Source: Oligoflexia bacterium (GTDB lineage: Bacteria > Bdellovibrionota > UBA1018). Taken from it: a stretch of DNA of 64,000 nt. Numbering within the stretch: position 1 is the first letter of the stretch; each line of letters begins with the position of its first letter. The stretch covers positions 107,049 through 171,048 of the forward strand of contig CAIZRG010000006.1 in NCBI GenBank assembly GCA_903935335.1, in the 5' to 3' direction. The position numbers were made by a program, and so were the translations under genes. Below the pieces are notes generated by a model. The model ran no database searches. It was not told the DNA's origin and saw only the letters and a program-made list of their open reading frames with translations. Below are positions 28,271 to 37,054 of the stretch, piece by piece.

Positions 28271-29215
28271 TCAAAAACCCAATGTAATGACTTCTTCTTC
28301 AAGAGTCAGCCCAAGCTCTTCTTGAGCACGTGACTTTGCAAGCTCAATTAACCCCAGAACTTCAGTGGCCTTAGCTTTTCCTAGGTTAATGATAAAATTA
28401 CTATGCTTTTCAGAAAACTGAGCATTCCCCATCCGATAACCTCGAAGGCCCAGCCGGTCAATCACTTGCCAAGCTAAAAATCCTGAAGCTTTTGGATTTT
28501 TAAATATACTTCCACACGATGGGTAATCCACTGGCTGACTGGCCTTTCGTCGGGCTAGCACCTGATCGATTGCTTTTTTAACTTCTGCTGGATTTGTTTT
28601 TTGGATTTTCCACTCCGCTGATTTCACAATACATAGTTTAGGTAGAAAAAGGTTCTTACGGTATTGAAACTGAAGTTGATCCTCTAAAAACTCAAGCCTC
28701 TTCCAATTCAAAGATCCTTCGTCTAGCACCCTGACTTCCACTTTTTCCAAAGCATGAGCCACTTCTCCCAAATGAGTCCCAGCATTCATCCGAACCGCTC
28801 CTCCAACCGTGCCTGGAATTCCTGCAAAAAACTCAAGCCCTGACCATCCCTCCAAACTTGCTCTCTTAAGCAAAGTCGAAAGCGGCAAACTCCCTCCCGT
28901 TTTCAACCCAACCTCTCCCTCACCTCCTGGGCAAATCTCTAAGTCTAAAAAAAGTTTTCCTGTTCGAATCACCAGACCTTGAAATCCACGATCAGAAACT
29001 AATAAATTAGACCCCTGTCCTAAAATAAAACCAGAAACTCCAGTGGCGCTCATTCCTTGAGCTAACCAGTGAAGATCTTCCTCATTTTTAGGGATGGCTA
29101 GAATATCTGCGGGACCTCCAATCCGATAATAAGTATACTTAGACAAAGGCTCATCTAAGAAAATCTGACCTGAGAACTGAGCAGAGTTTTTTCGAAACCA
29201 GTCCAAGACACTCAT
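28271..29215 (-). CDS. murB: UDP-N-acetylenolpyruvoylglucosamine reductase
   Basis: FAD enzyme that reduces UDP-GlcNAc-enolpyruvate to UDP-MurNAc. Motifs: YTYYRIGGPADILAIP, LGQGSNLLVSD, GLEFFAGIPGTVGGAVRMNAGTHLGE and the active-site Ser in PSCGSIFKNP. Length is 314 residues. The gene lies 14 bp after murC and is last in the large dcw operon as it now stands. About 118 bp beyond its stop the accessory block begins. ATG at 29215. Confidence 0.95.
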   Translation of the reverse strand: MSVLDWFRKNSAQFSGQIFLDEPLSKYTYYRIGGPADILAIPKNEEDLHWLAQGMSATGVSGFILGQGSNLLVSDRGFQGLVIRTGKLFLDLEICPGGEGEVGLKTGGSLPLSTLLKRASLEGWSGLEFFAGIPGTVGGAVRMNAGTHLGEVAHALEKVEVRVLDEGSLNWKRLEFLEDQLQFQYRKNLFLPKLCIVKSAEWKIQKTNPAEVKKAIDQVLARRKASQPVDYPSCGSIFKNPKASGFLAWQVIDRLGLRGYRMGNAQFSEKHSNFIINLGKAKATEVLGLIELAKSRAQEELGLTLEEEVITLGF

Positions 29216-29229
29216 CTCAATCTCCTCAC

Positions 29230-30642
29230 TTAAACCTCCGTTGAATTAAGCTTTTCAATCCATTGATCCGGAAGCTTTGTAATACTTCCAGCCCCCAGAC
29301 ATAAAAGAAGATCACCATCCTTAAAAAAATCAAAAACTACTTCTCGGGTAGACTCTAAGTCTCCTGAGTAAAAAACCTCTCTTTGAGAAGGATTTACTTT
29401 TTTGATATCCGTTGCCAATGAACTCGCATCCACTCCCGCAATTGGCTCCTCTCCAGCTGAATAAATATCTGATACAAAAACGAGATCGCTTTGTGAAAAT
29501 GCAGAAAGAAACCCATCATGACAATGCACTGTCCGCGTAAATCGATGGGGTTGAAAAACAGTAATAATTCTTCCTGGCCAAAAATCACGCGCAGCTGAAA
29601 GAGTCGCAACGATTTCAGTGGGGTGATGCCCATAATCATCAATAATGGCACGCTTACGAATCGGGTCTTGCCATCGAATATCAAAGCGTCGCTTCACTCC
29701 TCTAAAATGCGATAAACCCTCGGCAATTTTTTCAAAAGGAATGGCAAGCTGAAGTGAAATCGAGATAGCAGCCAAAGCATTCAAAACATTATGCCTGCCC
29801 GGAATAGCCAAGGAAATAGAACCTAAAAACCGAGACTCACTGCCCACCTCTTCTCTCAACCAAACTCCAAAATGAGAGCCAAAACCTTCACACCGAATAT
29901 CAGTAGCATACAAGTTACACTCCTCTGAAAACCCATAAGTCACAAAAGGCTTAGACCAACGGTGCATACACCGTTTCACTCCAGAATCCTCTCCACAAAG
30001 AGCAACGAGACCATAAAAAGGGATTTTACCAACAAAATTCACAAAGGCTTCTTCAATAGCGCCCAGATTTCCAAAATGATCCAAATGATCATTATCAATA
30101 TTGGTGATCACTCCATAGGTCGCTGGCAAATGCAAAAACGAACCATCACTTTCATCCGCTTCAGCGACCACAAATCGACCCTGGCCGAGCTTGGCGTTCC
30201 CCCCCAGTGAGTCTACTTTTCCTCCAATGACTAAGGTTGGATCTAACCCTGCCCAAGTCAAAACCGTTGCAATCATCGAAGTAGTCGTTGTCTTGCCATG
30301 GCTCCCAGCTACTGCAATTCCCTGCTTCCCACGCATGAGTTCACCCAACATCTCCGCTCTAGGTATAATGGGAATCCTAAGTCTTTTTGCCTCTTGGACT
30401 TCGGAATTAGATTCACGAATGGCCGATGAAACGACCACTACATGAGAGTGCGTCACGTTTTCTGCTTTTTGCCCAATAAAAATCCTAGCTCCTAACTGAG
30501 CTAGCCGTCGAGTGGTCTCCGTATGGGTCAAGTCAGATCCAGTAACTTGATAGCCTTGGTTTAAAAACACCTCAGCAATACCGCTCATTCCAATTCCGCC
30601 AATACCAACAAAATGCAGAAGAGTTTCTTTTTTTTTATGCAT
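29230..30642 (-). CDS. murC: UDP-N-acetylmuramate--L-alanine ligase
   Basis: ATP-dependent ligase adding L-Ala to UDP-MurNAc. The 470-residue protein begins with the Rossmann-like GIGGIGMSGIAEVF, has the ATP loop GSHGKTTTTS, the central-domain DNDHLDHFG and the C-terminal DDYGHHPTEI typical of MurC. Located between murG and murB; the 74-bp gap to murG is the widest spacing but one in this operon. Confidence 0.96.
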   Translation of the reverse strand: MHKKKETLLHFVGIGGIGMSGIAEVFLNQGYQVTGSDLTHTETTRRLAQLGARIFIGQKAENVTHSHVVVVSSAIRESNSEVQEAKRLRIPIIPRAEMLGELMRGKQGIAVAGSHGKTTTTSMIATVLTWAGLDPTLVIGGKVDSLGGNAKLGQGRFVVAEADESDGSFLHLPATYGVITNIDNDHLDHFGNLGAIEEAFVNFVGKIPFYGLVALCGEDSGVKRCMHRWSKPFVTYGFSEECNLYATDIRCEGFGSHFGVWLREEVGSESRFLGSISLAIPGRHNVLNALAAISISLQLAIPFEKIAEGLSHFRGVKRRFDIRWQDPIRKRAIIDDYGHHPTEIVATLSAARDFWPGRIITVFQPHRFTRTVHCHDGFLSAFSQSDLVFVSDIYSAGEEPIAGVDASSLATDIKKVNPSQREVFYSGDLESTREVVFDFFKDGDLLLCLGAGSITKLPDQWIEKLNSTEV

Positions 30643-30716
30643 GTTTTTTTCTTCTTTCGTGCCAAACTCTAGATATTCAGATCAATGTTTCGTCATGAGT
30701 CCTTTCCTGGAGTACT

Positions 30717-31829
30717 CTATAGCACTAAAGAAAGCGCATTGACCACGTTCATAGCAGCATCTGAATTTTGAAAGACGCTTAATTTTTGTTCCATTTTCTC
30801 TCTTTTTTGGGGGTGTGAAACTAAATCTTTCATCAAAAGAGCTAACTGCTGACCTGAAGCCTTTTCTTGCAACAAAAGATGCGCTGCTCCTGCATCTGAG
30901 TAAACCCGAGCATTTTCTTCCTGATGATTGTTTGCAGCTGTGGGAAGCGGAATTAAGATGGCAGCTCGACCCACCGTTGCAATTTCTGCTAAAGTAGAAG
31001 CTCCAGCTCGACAGATCACCAGATGACACTCCCGATACATCTGAGGCATATCCTGAATAAATTTTTCAACTCGAGCTTGGATTCTAGCCTTCTTGTAACC
31101 CTCTAATACACGATTAAAATCTTTTTCTCCTGTCTGATGAATCCATTGAAGCGAGCCCCTGAGCTCACCCAAATGCTCTAAGGCCTCTAAAACTAAGGTA
31201 TTCATTCCAAAAGAGCCTTGAGAACCCCCAAATATAAAAACTGTAAACGGTTTATCCTGAGTAACAGGAGAAATAGGCATCCTTTCCAAAGTGTTTCGAA
31301 TGGGATTACCAGTGACAATGACTCGTTTCTTAGGGAAAAAGCAATCCAAGCCAGGAAAACCTGCTAAAACGATATCAACCGAAAACCCTAAAAGACGATT
31401 CGTCAATCCAGGAACAGCATTTTGTTCAAGAATTGCAATATGAACCTTGATCAGTCTAAAAAACCTCAAAAATCTTGCAACCCAGACTACGGGTCCTGAA
31501 GCATACCCCCCGACTCCCAAAACAGTCTGAGGTCTTAAAGTAAGTAAAATCCTCATACATCTGAAGAAACAAAACGGAAGCTGCCCTAGAGTTTTCAACT
31601 TCCGCTTCCAACTGACTCGATTCAATGACCCTAACTTCAAAAGGGTGAGAGGGTAACCAGCCTGAGGGACTAACTTCTCTTCAAGCCCTCCAAAAGCACC
31701 CACAAAGAAAACCTGGCCTAAATCCCCCCAATGAACTTTCCAAGCATCCGCAACTGCAATTCCAGCAAGAACATGTCCACCCGTTCCACCTCCTGCAATG
31801 AGAAGTTTTTTACTGTTTACCTGATGCAC
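30717..31829 (-). CDS. murG: UDP-GlcNAc:undecaprenyl-PP-MurNAc-pentapeptide GlcNAc transferase
   Basis: Peripheral membrane glycosyltransferase that makes lipid II. The frame is open further, but the GTG at 31829 follows an AGAGGT site and gives the normal N-terminus before LLIAGGGTGGHVLAGIAVAD. Other motifs are LGVGGYASGP, ILEQNAVPGLTNR, FGGSQGSFGMN and CRAGASTLAEIATVG. Length is 370 residues. Its start overlaps the ftsW end by 20 bp, so the two are translationally coupled. Confidence 0.95.
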   Translation of the reverse strand: MHQVNSKKLLIAGGGTGGHVLAGIAVADAWKVHWGDLGQVFFVGAFGGLEEKLVPQAGYPLTLLKLGSLNRVSWKRKLKTLGQLPFCFFRCMRILLTLRPQTVLGVGGYASGPVVWVARFLRFFRLIKVHIAILEQNAVPGLTNRLLGFSVDIVLAGFPGLDCFFPKKRVIVTGNPIRNTLERMPISPVTQDKPFTVFIFGGSQGSFGMNTLVLEALEHLGELRGSLQWIHQTGEKDFNRVLEGYKKARIQARVEKFIQDMPQMYRECHLVICRAGASTLAEIATVGRAAILIPLPTAANNHQEENARVYSDAGAAHLLLQEKASGQQLALLMKDLVSHPQKREKMEQKLSVFQNSDAAMNVVNALSLVL

Positions 31830-32970
31830 GAGTACCTCTTCCAATACTGAGTAGAACCCCCACCGCAAACAAATCTACCACCAAGGCAGAACCTCCATAG
31901 CTGATAAAAGGAAGGGTCAAACCTTTTGTTGGAACTAATCCTAAAACAACGGCCATATTAACAAAACCCTGAAGTCCTAAAGCCAACGTAATTCCAGCAG
32001 CCAAAAGCATCCCAAAGTGGTCCTGCTGACCCTTTTGACAGTTCCAAGCAATTCTTAAACCTCGGTAAATCAAATAGAGATAAGCGAAAACCACTGCTGC
32101 AATCCCAATAAAGCCCAATTCTTCCCCAATGACTGAAAAAATAAAATCATTATGTGCTTCAGGGAGATAAAAAAGTTTTTCTTTCCCATTGCCAAGTCCA
32201 ACCCCCCATAACCGCCCATGATGTAGGCCAATCAAGGACTGAAGAATCTGGAACCCCTTTCCCCCAGGGTCAGTCCACGGATCCATAAAGCCCATGAGCC
32301 GAGCTCTTCGATACGCAGTTCCAAAAGCTAACCACACGCCTACGAGCCCTGCCAAAACAACAGCTCCGAAGAGGTACCGCCAAGGAACCCCTCCTATAAA
32401 AAGCAGGATAAAAACAACGCAGGTAATCATCACCGTCGTCCCAAAGTCAGGCTGAATCAAAAGAAGAATCATAGCGGGTAGAGGCACAATAAAATTCGAA
32501 AGAAGGCCTGCAGCAAACTGATTAATCTTTTCTTGTTTACGTTCCAACTGACGCGCTACAAAGAATAAAACAGCAAATTTAGCAAACTCCCCGGGCTGAA
32601 ACCGAAGCCCTGCTAGATGAATCCACCGCCTAGCCCCCCCTACTTTTTCACCGACTCCTGGAATTAAAATAAGCGCCAAAAGCAAAATCGCTAACCCTAA
32701 AATCCCATAAGCCCACTTTCCCCATAAACGATAATCTACCCGAATCGCTGCAGAAAGAGCACAAAACCCAAGACAAGCATAAACGATTTGCTTACTAATC
32801 AAGAAAAACCCGTTTCCAGTTTTCTCCTGAGCATAGATAAAAGATGAACTATACACCATGATTAGCCCAAAGAGGACCATCGCAATGACCAAGAGTAAGA
32901 GCTTCATGTCCATTGGATTTCTGGGTAAACTTTTAAGAGTGGTGGAGTATTTTTTAAAAAACAATTTCAC
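31810..32970 (-). CDS. ftsW: Peptidoglycan glycosyltransferase FtsW
   Basis: SEDS-family septal glycan polymerase with about ten membrane helices in 386 residues. Recognisable: VYSSSFIYAQEKTGN, the SEDS motif GGARRWIHLAGLRFQPGEFAK (with the catalytic-region Glu), YRRARLMGFMDPWTDPGGKGFQ and the C-terminal PFISYGGSALVVDLFAVG. Both neighbours, murD and murG, are on the same strand with minimal spacing. Confidence 0.95.
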   Translation of the reverse strand: MKLFFKKYSTTLKSLPRNPMDMKLLLLVIAMVLFGLIMVYSSSFIYAQEKTGNGFFLISKQIVYACLGFCALSAAIRVDYRLWGKWAYGILGLAILLLALILIPGVGEKVGGARRWIHLAGLRFQPGEFAKFAVLFFVARQLERKQEKINQFAAGLLSNFIVPLPAMILLLIQPDFGTTVMITCVVFILLFIGGVPWRYLFGAVVLAGLVGVWLAFGTAYRRARLMGFMDPWTDPGGKGFQILQSLIGLHHGRLWGVGLGNGKEKLFYLPEAHNDFIFSVIGEELGFIGIAAVVFAYLYLIYRGLRIAWNCQKGQQDHFGMLLAAGITLALGLQGFVNMAVVLGLVPTKGLTLPFISYGGSALVVDLFAVGVLLSIGRGTRASGKQ

Positions 32971-32974
32971 AGGC

Positions 32975-34357
32975 TCAAAGTTGAGTAACTAGTTTTTTAA
33001 AATAATCACCACGCTCTTCAAAATTGCGGAACATATCATAGCTTGCACACCCTGGAGATAGAAGAACAATATCTCCACTTCTGGATTTTTGATAAGCCAG
33101 TAAAATAGCTTCTTCAAAAGTTCCCACTAAATAAGTCTCAGCATAATCACCAATCGCACGATTGATCTTTTCTTTCGCTTCCCCTAAAAGAATTAGAATT
33201 TTGCATTTCTTTTTAACCCAATCAACAAGCGGTGAAAAATCTCCGCCCTTATCCTTACCACCCGCAATTAAAATAATAGGATTCGAATTAAAAGAAGACA
33301 AACTTTTTAAAACACTCATGACATTTGTGCCTTTTGAGTCATTAAAAAAGAAAACTCCATCTTTTTTCCGCACAAACTCTAAACGATGAGGAACTGCCTT
33401 AAAGGATTGAATTACTTTTTGAATTGCAGATGAACTTACACCCATAATACGCGTTGCTACGATAGCTGCTAAAAGATTTTCACGATTATGCTCCCCAAAA
33501 AGACGAAAAGAAGACAAATCATACAACTCTTCTCCTCCTCCTATTTTTGCAATAATCTTCTTAGTACGAGAATCCCAGTAAGCCCCTGAGAAATTCTCAG
33601 CAAAATCCCCCCTCTCAATCTGGGGATTCACCTTTGTAAACCAAAAAAGTTTTCCAGGATTTTCATCCTGAAACCGAGCAATATTAGAATTATCTCGATT
33701 CAATACAACAAAGGTATTTCGATCACAGGCCTTCAATAAACGTTTCTTTGCAGCAGTATAGGCAGCCATATCTGGATATCGATCCAAATGATCTTCTTCC
33801 AAATTCGTAAAAACAGCTACTGCAGGAATCAGCTGATGAGCCCATTCAAGCTGAAAACTTGACAATTCAACAACTAAAACATCTGCTTTTTGACCCTCCC
33901 TCACGTAGTCCAACAAAGGACGGCCAATATTACCTCCGACAAAAACGGACTTTCCATCCGCTTTAAACATTTCTCCAATCAATGCCGTTGTTGTCGTTTT
34001 TCCATTCGTTCCCGTAATGGCAATGATGGGTTCTTCAATCGCATCCACAGCAAGCTCAATCTCACTGGTCATTGGAATATTCAGTTCTCGAGCCTCTTGT
34101 AATAATTTCAAAGTAAGAGGAATCCCAGGACTGACTACAATCAGATCGACTGCATGTAAAACCTTGGACTCATGCTTTCCCAGCTCATATTCCAACTTAA
34201 GTTCTTCACAAGCACTGATGGAGTCTAAAAGTGCTTCCCTAGGCTTCATGTCAGTCACAGTAACGTGAGCTCCAAGCTTCACTAAATACTTAGCCACAGC
34301 AACACCAGAAACCCCAAAACCAAAAATTAGAACTTTTTTACCTTTATACTTACTCAT
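32975..34357 (-). CDS. murD: UDP-N-acetylmuramoylalanine--D-glutamate ligase
   Basis: Adds D-Glu to UDP-MurNAc-L-Ala. The 460-residue protein has the N-terminal IFGFGVSGVAVAKYL, the SPGIPLT motif, the ATP loop ITGTNGKTTTTAL, the central EEDHLDRYPDM and the C-terminal SKGTNVMSVLKSL and GGKDKGGDF. It lies 4 bp upstream of ftsW, an order (mraY-murD-ftsW) kept from the ancestral cluster. Confidence 0.95.
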   Translation of the reverse strand: MSKYKGKKVLIFGFGVSGVAVAKYLVKLGAHVTVTDMKPREALLDSISACEELKLEYELGKHESKVLHAVDLIVVSPGIPLTLKLLQEARELNIPMTSEIELAVDAIEEPIIAITGTNGKTTTTALIGEMFKADGKSVFVGGNIGRPLLDYVREGQKADVLVVELSSFQLEWAHQLIPAVAVFTNLEEDHLDRYPDMAAYTAAKKRLLKACDRNTFVVLNRDNSNIARFQDENPGKLFWFTKVNPQIERGDFAENFSGAYWDSRTKKIIAKIGGGEELYDLSSFRLFGEHNRENLLAAIVATRIMGVSSSAIQKVIQSFKAVPHRLEFVRKKDGVFFFNDSKGTNVMSVLKSLSSFNSNPIILIAGGKDKGGDFSPLVDWVKKKCKILILLGEAKEKINRAIGDYAETYLVGTFEEAILLAYQKSRSGDIVLLSPGCASYDMFRNFEERGDYFKKLVTQL

Positions 34358-34376
34358 AGTTTAATCAACGATTTCC

Positions 34377-35453
34377 CTACCTCAGTTTTAGAGTAGAAAG
34401 AGTGATCAATGCCAAAAGAATTGAAATAATCCAAAACCTGACAATCACTTTCGGCTCCGCCCACCCTTTCAACTCAAAATGGTGATGGATAGGAGCCATT
34501 TTAAGTACCCTTTTCCCTGTCACTTTAAATGACACGACTTGAGCCATAACAGAAAGAGCTTCCATTACGAAAACTCCACCACAAAGCGCAAGCAAAATTT
34601 CATTCTTAGTAATCACTGCGACAATCGCAAGTGCTGCACCTAAAGACAGTGAACCCACATCTCCCATAAATACCTGAGCTGGATAGGTATTAAACCACAA
34701 AAATCCAAGACACGCTGCAGCAACACTCCCACAAAAAACTGCAAGTTCCCCCGCTCCTGCAATATATGGAATTTGTAAATACTCAGCGATCTTCATATGC
34801 CCTGCACAATATGCTAAAATTAAAAAAGTTGCAGAAGTCGTAATTGTTGGTCCTACAGCTAATCCATCCAATCCATCCGTAAGATTTACGGCATTAGACG
34901 CACCCACAATCACGAACGTAGCAAACGGAATAAAAAAAGCTCCTAAATAAAGAGACCAATCTTTAAAAAAAGGAAATTTTAAAACCGGAGGAGTTTCTCT
35001 GGTCATATAAATAAAATAAGCTGTTGCAAATGCAATTAGAGTCTGACAAGCAAGTTTTTGTTTCCCTGACATCCCTTTGGAGTTCTTTTTTACAACTTTT
35101 CGATAATCATCCACATAGCCAACCACCGCAAAAAGCACTGTTGAAACTAAAGCAATCCAAATATTCTTATTTGTTAAATCTGCCCAAAGAAGAGTGGGTA
35201 AAACGATTGCTAATAGGATCAGTCCTCCTCCCATCGTAGGAGTTCCTTTCTTAGTCAAGTGTGTCTTAGGTCCATCCTCCCGAATCGACTGCCCCATTTG
35301 CTTCCGCTGAAGCAGTCGGATATAACTAGGACCAATCAGCATGCAAAGTAAAACACTTGTGATGCTTGCTCCAAAAGTCCTAAAAGTAATATATTTAAAC
35401 ACATTAAAAAAGGTATGTTTCACATGTAAAGGATAGAGAAAATAATAGAGCAT
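34377..35453 (-). CDS. mraY: Phospho-N-acetylmuramoyl-pentapeptide transferase
   Basis: Integral membrane enzyme that makes lipid I from UDP-MurNAc-pentapeptide and undecaprenyl phosphate. The 358-residue protein shows GTPTMGGG, the catalytic Asp-Asp in [32 protein letters not shown] and the HHHFELKGW motif. Ten hydrophobic helices are apparent. Between it and murE there are only 71 bp, whereas murF normally occupies this place. Confidence 0.96.
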   Translation of the reverse strand: MLYYFLYPLHVKHTFFNVFKYITFRTFGASITSVLLCMLIGPSYIRLLQRKQMGQSIREDGPKTHLTKKGTPTMGGGLILLAIVLPTLLWADLTNKNIWIALVSTVLFAVVGYVDDYRKVVKKNSKGMSGKQKLACQTLIAFATAYFIYMTRETPPVLKFPFFKDWSLYLGAFFIPFATFVIVGASNAVNLTDGLDGLAVGPTITTSATFLILAYCAGHMKIAEYLQIPYIAGAGELAVFCGSVAAACLGFLWFNTYPAQVFMGDVGSLSLGAALAIVAVITKNEILLALCGGVFVMEALSVMAQVVSFKVTGKRVLKMAPIHHHFELKGWAEPKVIVRFWIISILLALITLSTLKLR

Positions 35454-35524
35454 ATGAAGATGCTACAGATTTTTAAAACCGCATGTCAAGCAAGGAATAC
35501 AGTGCTCTGTATTCTTGAAAATTC

Positions 35525-37054
35525 CTAAGACAAACCCAAAGCTTCTCGAGCGACTTCTCGGTCATCAAAATAAATCTTGTTTTTCCCAATGATCTGATAA
35601 TCTTCATGCCCCTTGCCTGCAATCAAAACCAAATCTCCTGATTTTGCGGTCTGAATAGCATCAAAAATGGCTTGTCTTCGACTCACTTGAATTTGAACCT
35701 TGGGACTTGATTGAATCTCAAGAAGAATTTCTTGGATAATGGACATTGGGTCTTCTGTCCGAGGATTATCCGAAGTGACAAACACGAGGTCTGACCCTTC
35801 CACAGCAATTTTACCCATCCTAGGACGCTTTTTGCGATCCCGATCTCCTCCACACCCAAAGACTGTAATCAACCGATTTTCACCCCGAATTTCTTTCAAT
35901 ACACGCAACACTTTAAAAAGTGCATCCGGCTTATGAGCATAGTCAACCCAAACGTGAATTCCCTGAGAGTGAGAAGCGGAGTGAGAAACTTTTTCCAGCC
36001 TTCCTGGAACTCCTTTAAGATCAGCAATGCCCTGTGTAATTTTTGCATTTGAAATCCCGAGTTCTTGAGCCAAACTAAAAGCTGCAGCAATATTGGATGC
36101 ATTAAATTGCCCCGTTAAAGGCGAATGAATGAAAACTGATTCCCTGTTATCTTGGCCGATTTTGGACTGGTTTTTGACCAAAATTTTACCAGAAATACCC
36201 TCCATTGAAATATGGAGATCTCCTTCTACCTGAAACCCAACTGGCTGAATGAAATTTTCAGATTGAGATAATAGCTCTTTGAGCAGCCTGCAGCCATACT
36301 CATCCTCTTGATTGATCACTCCCACAGGAGTTTTTCCTCGAGTGGTAGAATACCGAGCTACCTCGGTAAATAAAAGACACTTTGCTAAATAGTAGTCTTC
36401 CATGTCCGAATGAAAATCGAGATGCTCAGGAGAAAGATTTGTAAAAACCATTCCATCAAAAGCTACACGAGCGACTCGTTTTTGCTTGAGTGCATGGGAG
36501 GATACTTCCATCACGACTGCAGTACATCCTGCTCTTTTCATTTCAAAAAAAGTCTTTTGCAGCTGAACGACTCCAGGAGTAGTCAGGGTTGAAGGAAAAA
36601 CTTTTTCCTCAAATCGAGATTGAATCGTCCCAATTACCCCAACTCGATACCCAGCCGCTTTTAATACTGACTCTATCAAATAAGTGGTTGTCGTTTTTCC
36701 GCTGGTCCCTGTGACCCCAATCATGAGGAGATCATCGGAGGGGTGGTCAAAAAAGCAAGCAGCTAACTGAGATAAAACAAATCGACTTTCCTCGACCTGG
36801 GCATAGGGCACTTGAATTTGGGGTGAAGGAGGATTCTCACCTATCAATAAAACTGCCCCTTTTTTTTGAGCTTCTTCGAGGTATTGGTGACCATCCTCCG
36901 CCATTCCACGAATTGCGACAAAAACAGTTCCTTCCTTCACCTCTCGAGAGTCTGATGTTACTCCTGAAATCAATAACTCAGGATGAGTCAGCTTGATCCT
37001 CTCCAGGCTCTGATGAGAAATCTGATCCAGTAAATCTAAAAGTGTTTTTTTCAT
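35525..37054 (-). CDS. murE: UDP-MurNAc-L-Ala-D-Glu--meso-diaminopimelate ligase
   Basis: Adds the third stem residue. In 509 residues: GVTGTSGKTTTTYLIESV ATP loop, TTPGVVQLQ, VMEVSSHALKQKR and the C-terminal DNPRTEDP. The DNPR motif is the mark of enzymes that use meso-diaminopimelate, which tells us the peptidoglycan type. The stop overlaps nothing; the start (37054) overlaps the ftsI end by 4 bp. Its length is normal and there is no murF domain fused to it. Confidence 0.95.
   Translation of the reverse strand: MKKTLLDLLDQISHQSLERIKLTHPELLISGVTSDSREVKEGTVFVAIRGMAEDGHQYLEEAQKKGAVLLIGENPPSPQIQVPYAQVEESRFVLSQLAACFFDHPSDDLLMIGVTGTSGKTTTTYLIESVLKAAGYRVGVIGTIQSRFEEKVFPSTLTTPGVVQLQKTFFEMKRAGCTAVVMEVSSHALKQKRVARVAFDGMVFTNLSPEHLDFHSDMEDYYLAKCLLFTEVARYSTTRGKTPVGVINQEDEYGCRLLKELLSQSENFIQPVGFQVEGDLHISMEGISGKILVKNQSKIGQDNRESVFIHSPLTGQFNASNIAAAFSLAQELGISNAKITQGIADLKGVPGRLEKVSHSASHSQGIHVWVDYAHKPDALFKVLRVLKEIRGENRLITVFGCGGDRDRKKRPRMGKIAVEGSDLVFVTSDNPRTEDPMSIIQEILLEIQSSPKVQIQVSRRQAIFDAIQTAKSGDLVLIAGKGHEDYQIIGKNKIYFDDREVAREALGLS

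Noticed and set aside
28120..28302. 60-codon minus-strand frame overlapping the murB stop
   Set aside because: It overlaps the ends of two real genes and has no recognisable content. The region 28153-28270 may hold a mobile-element scrap, but I cannot support it.
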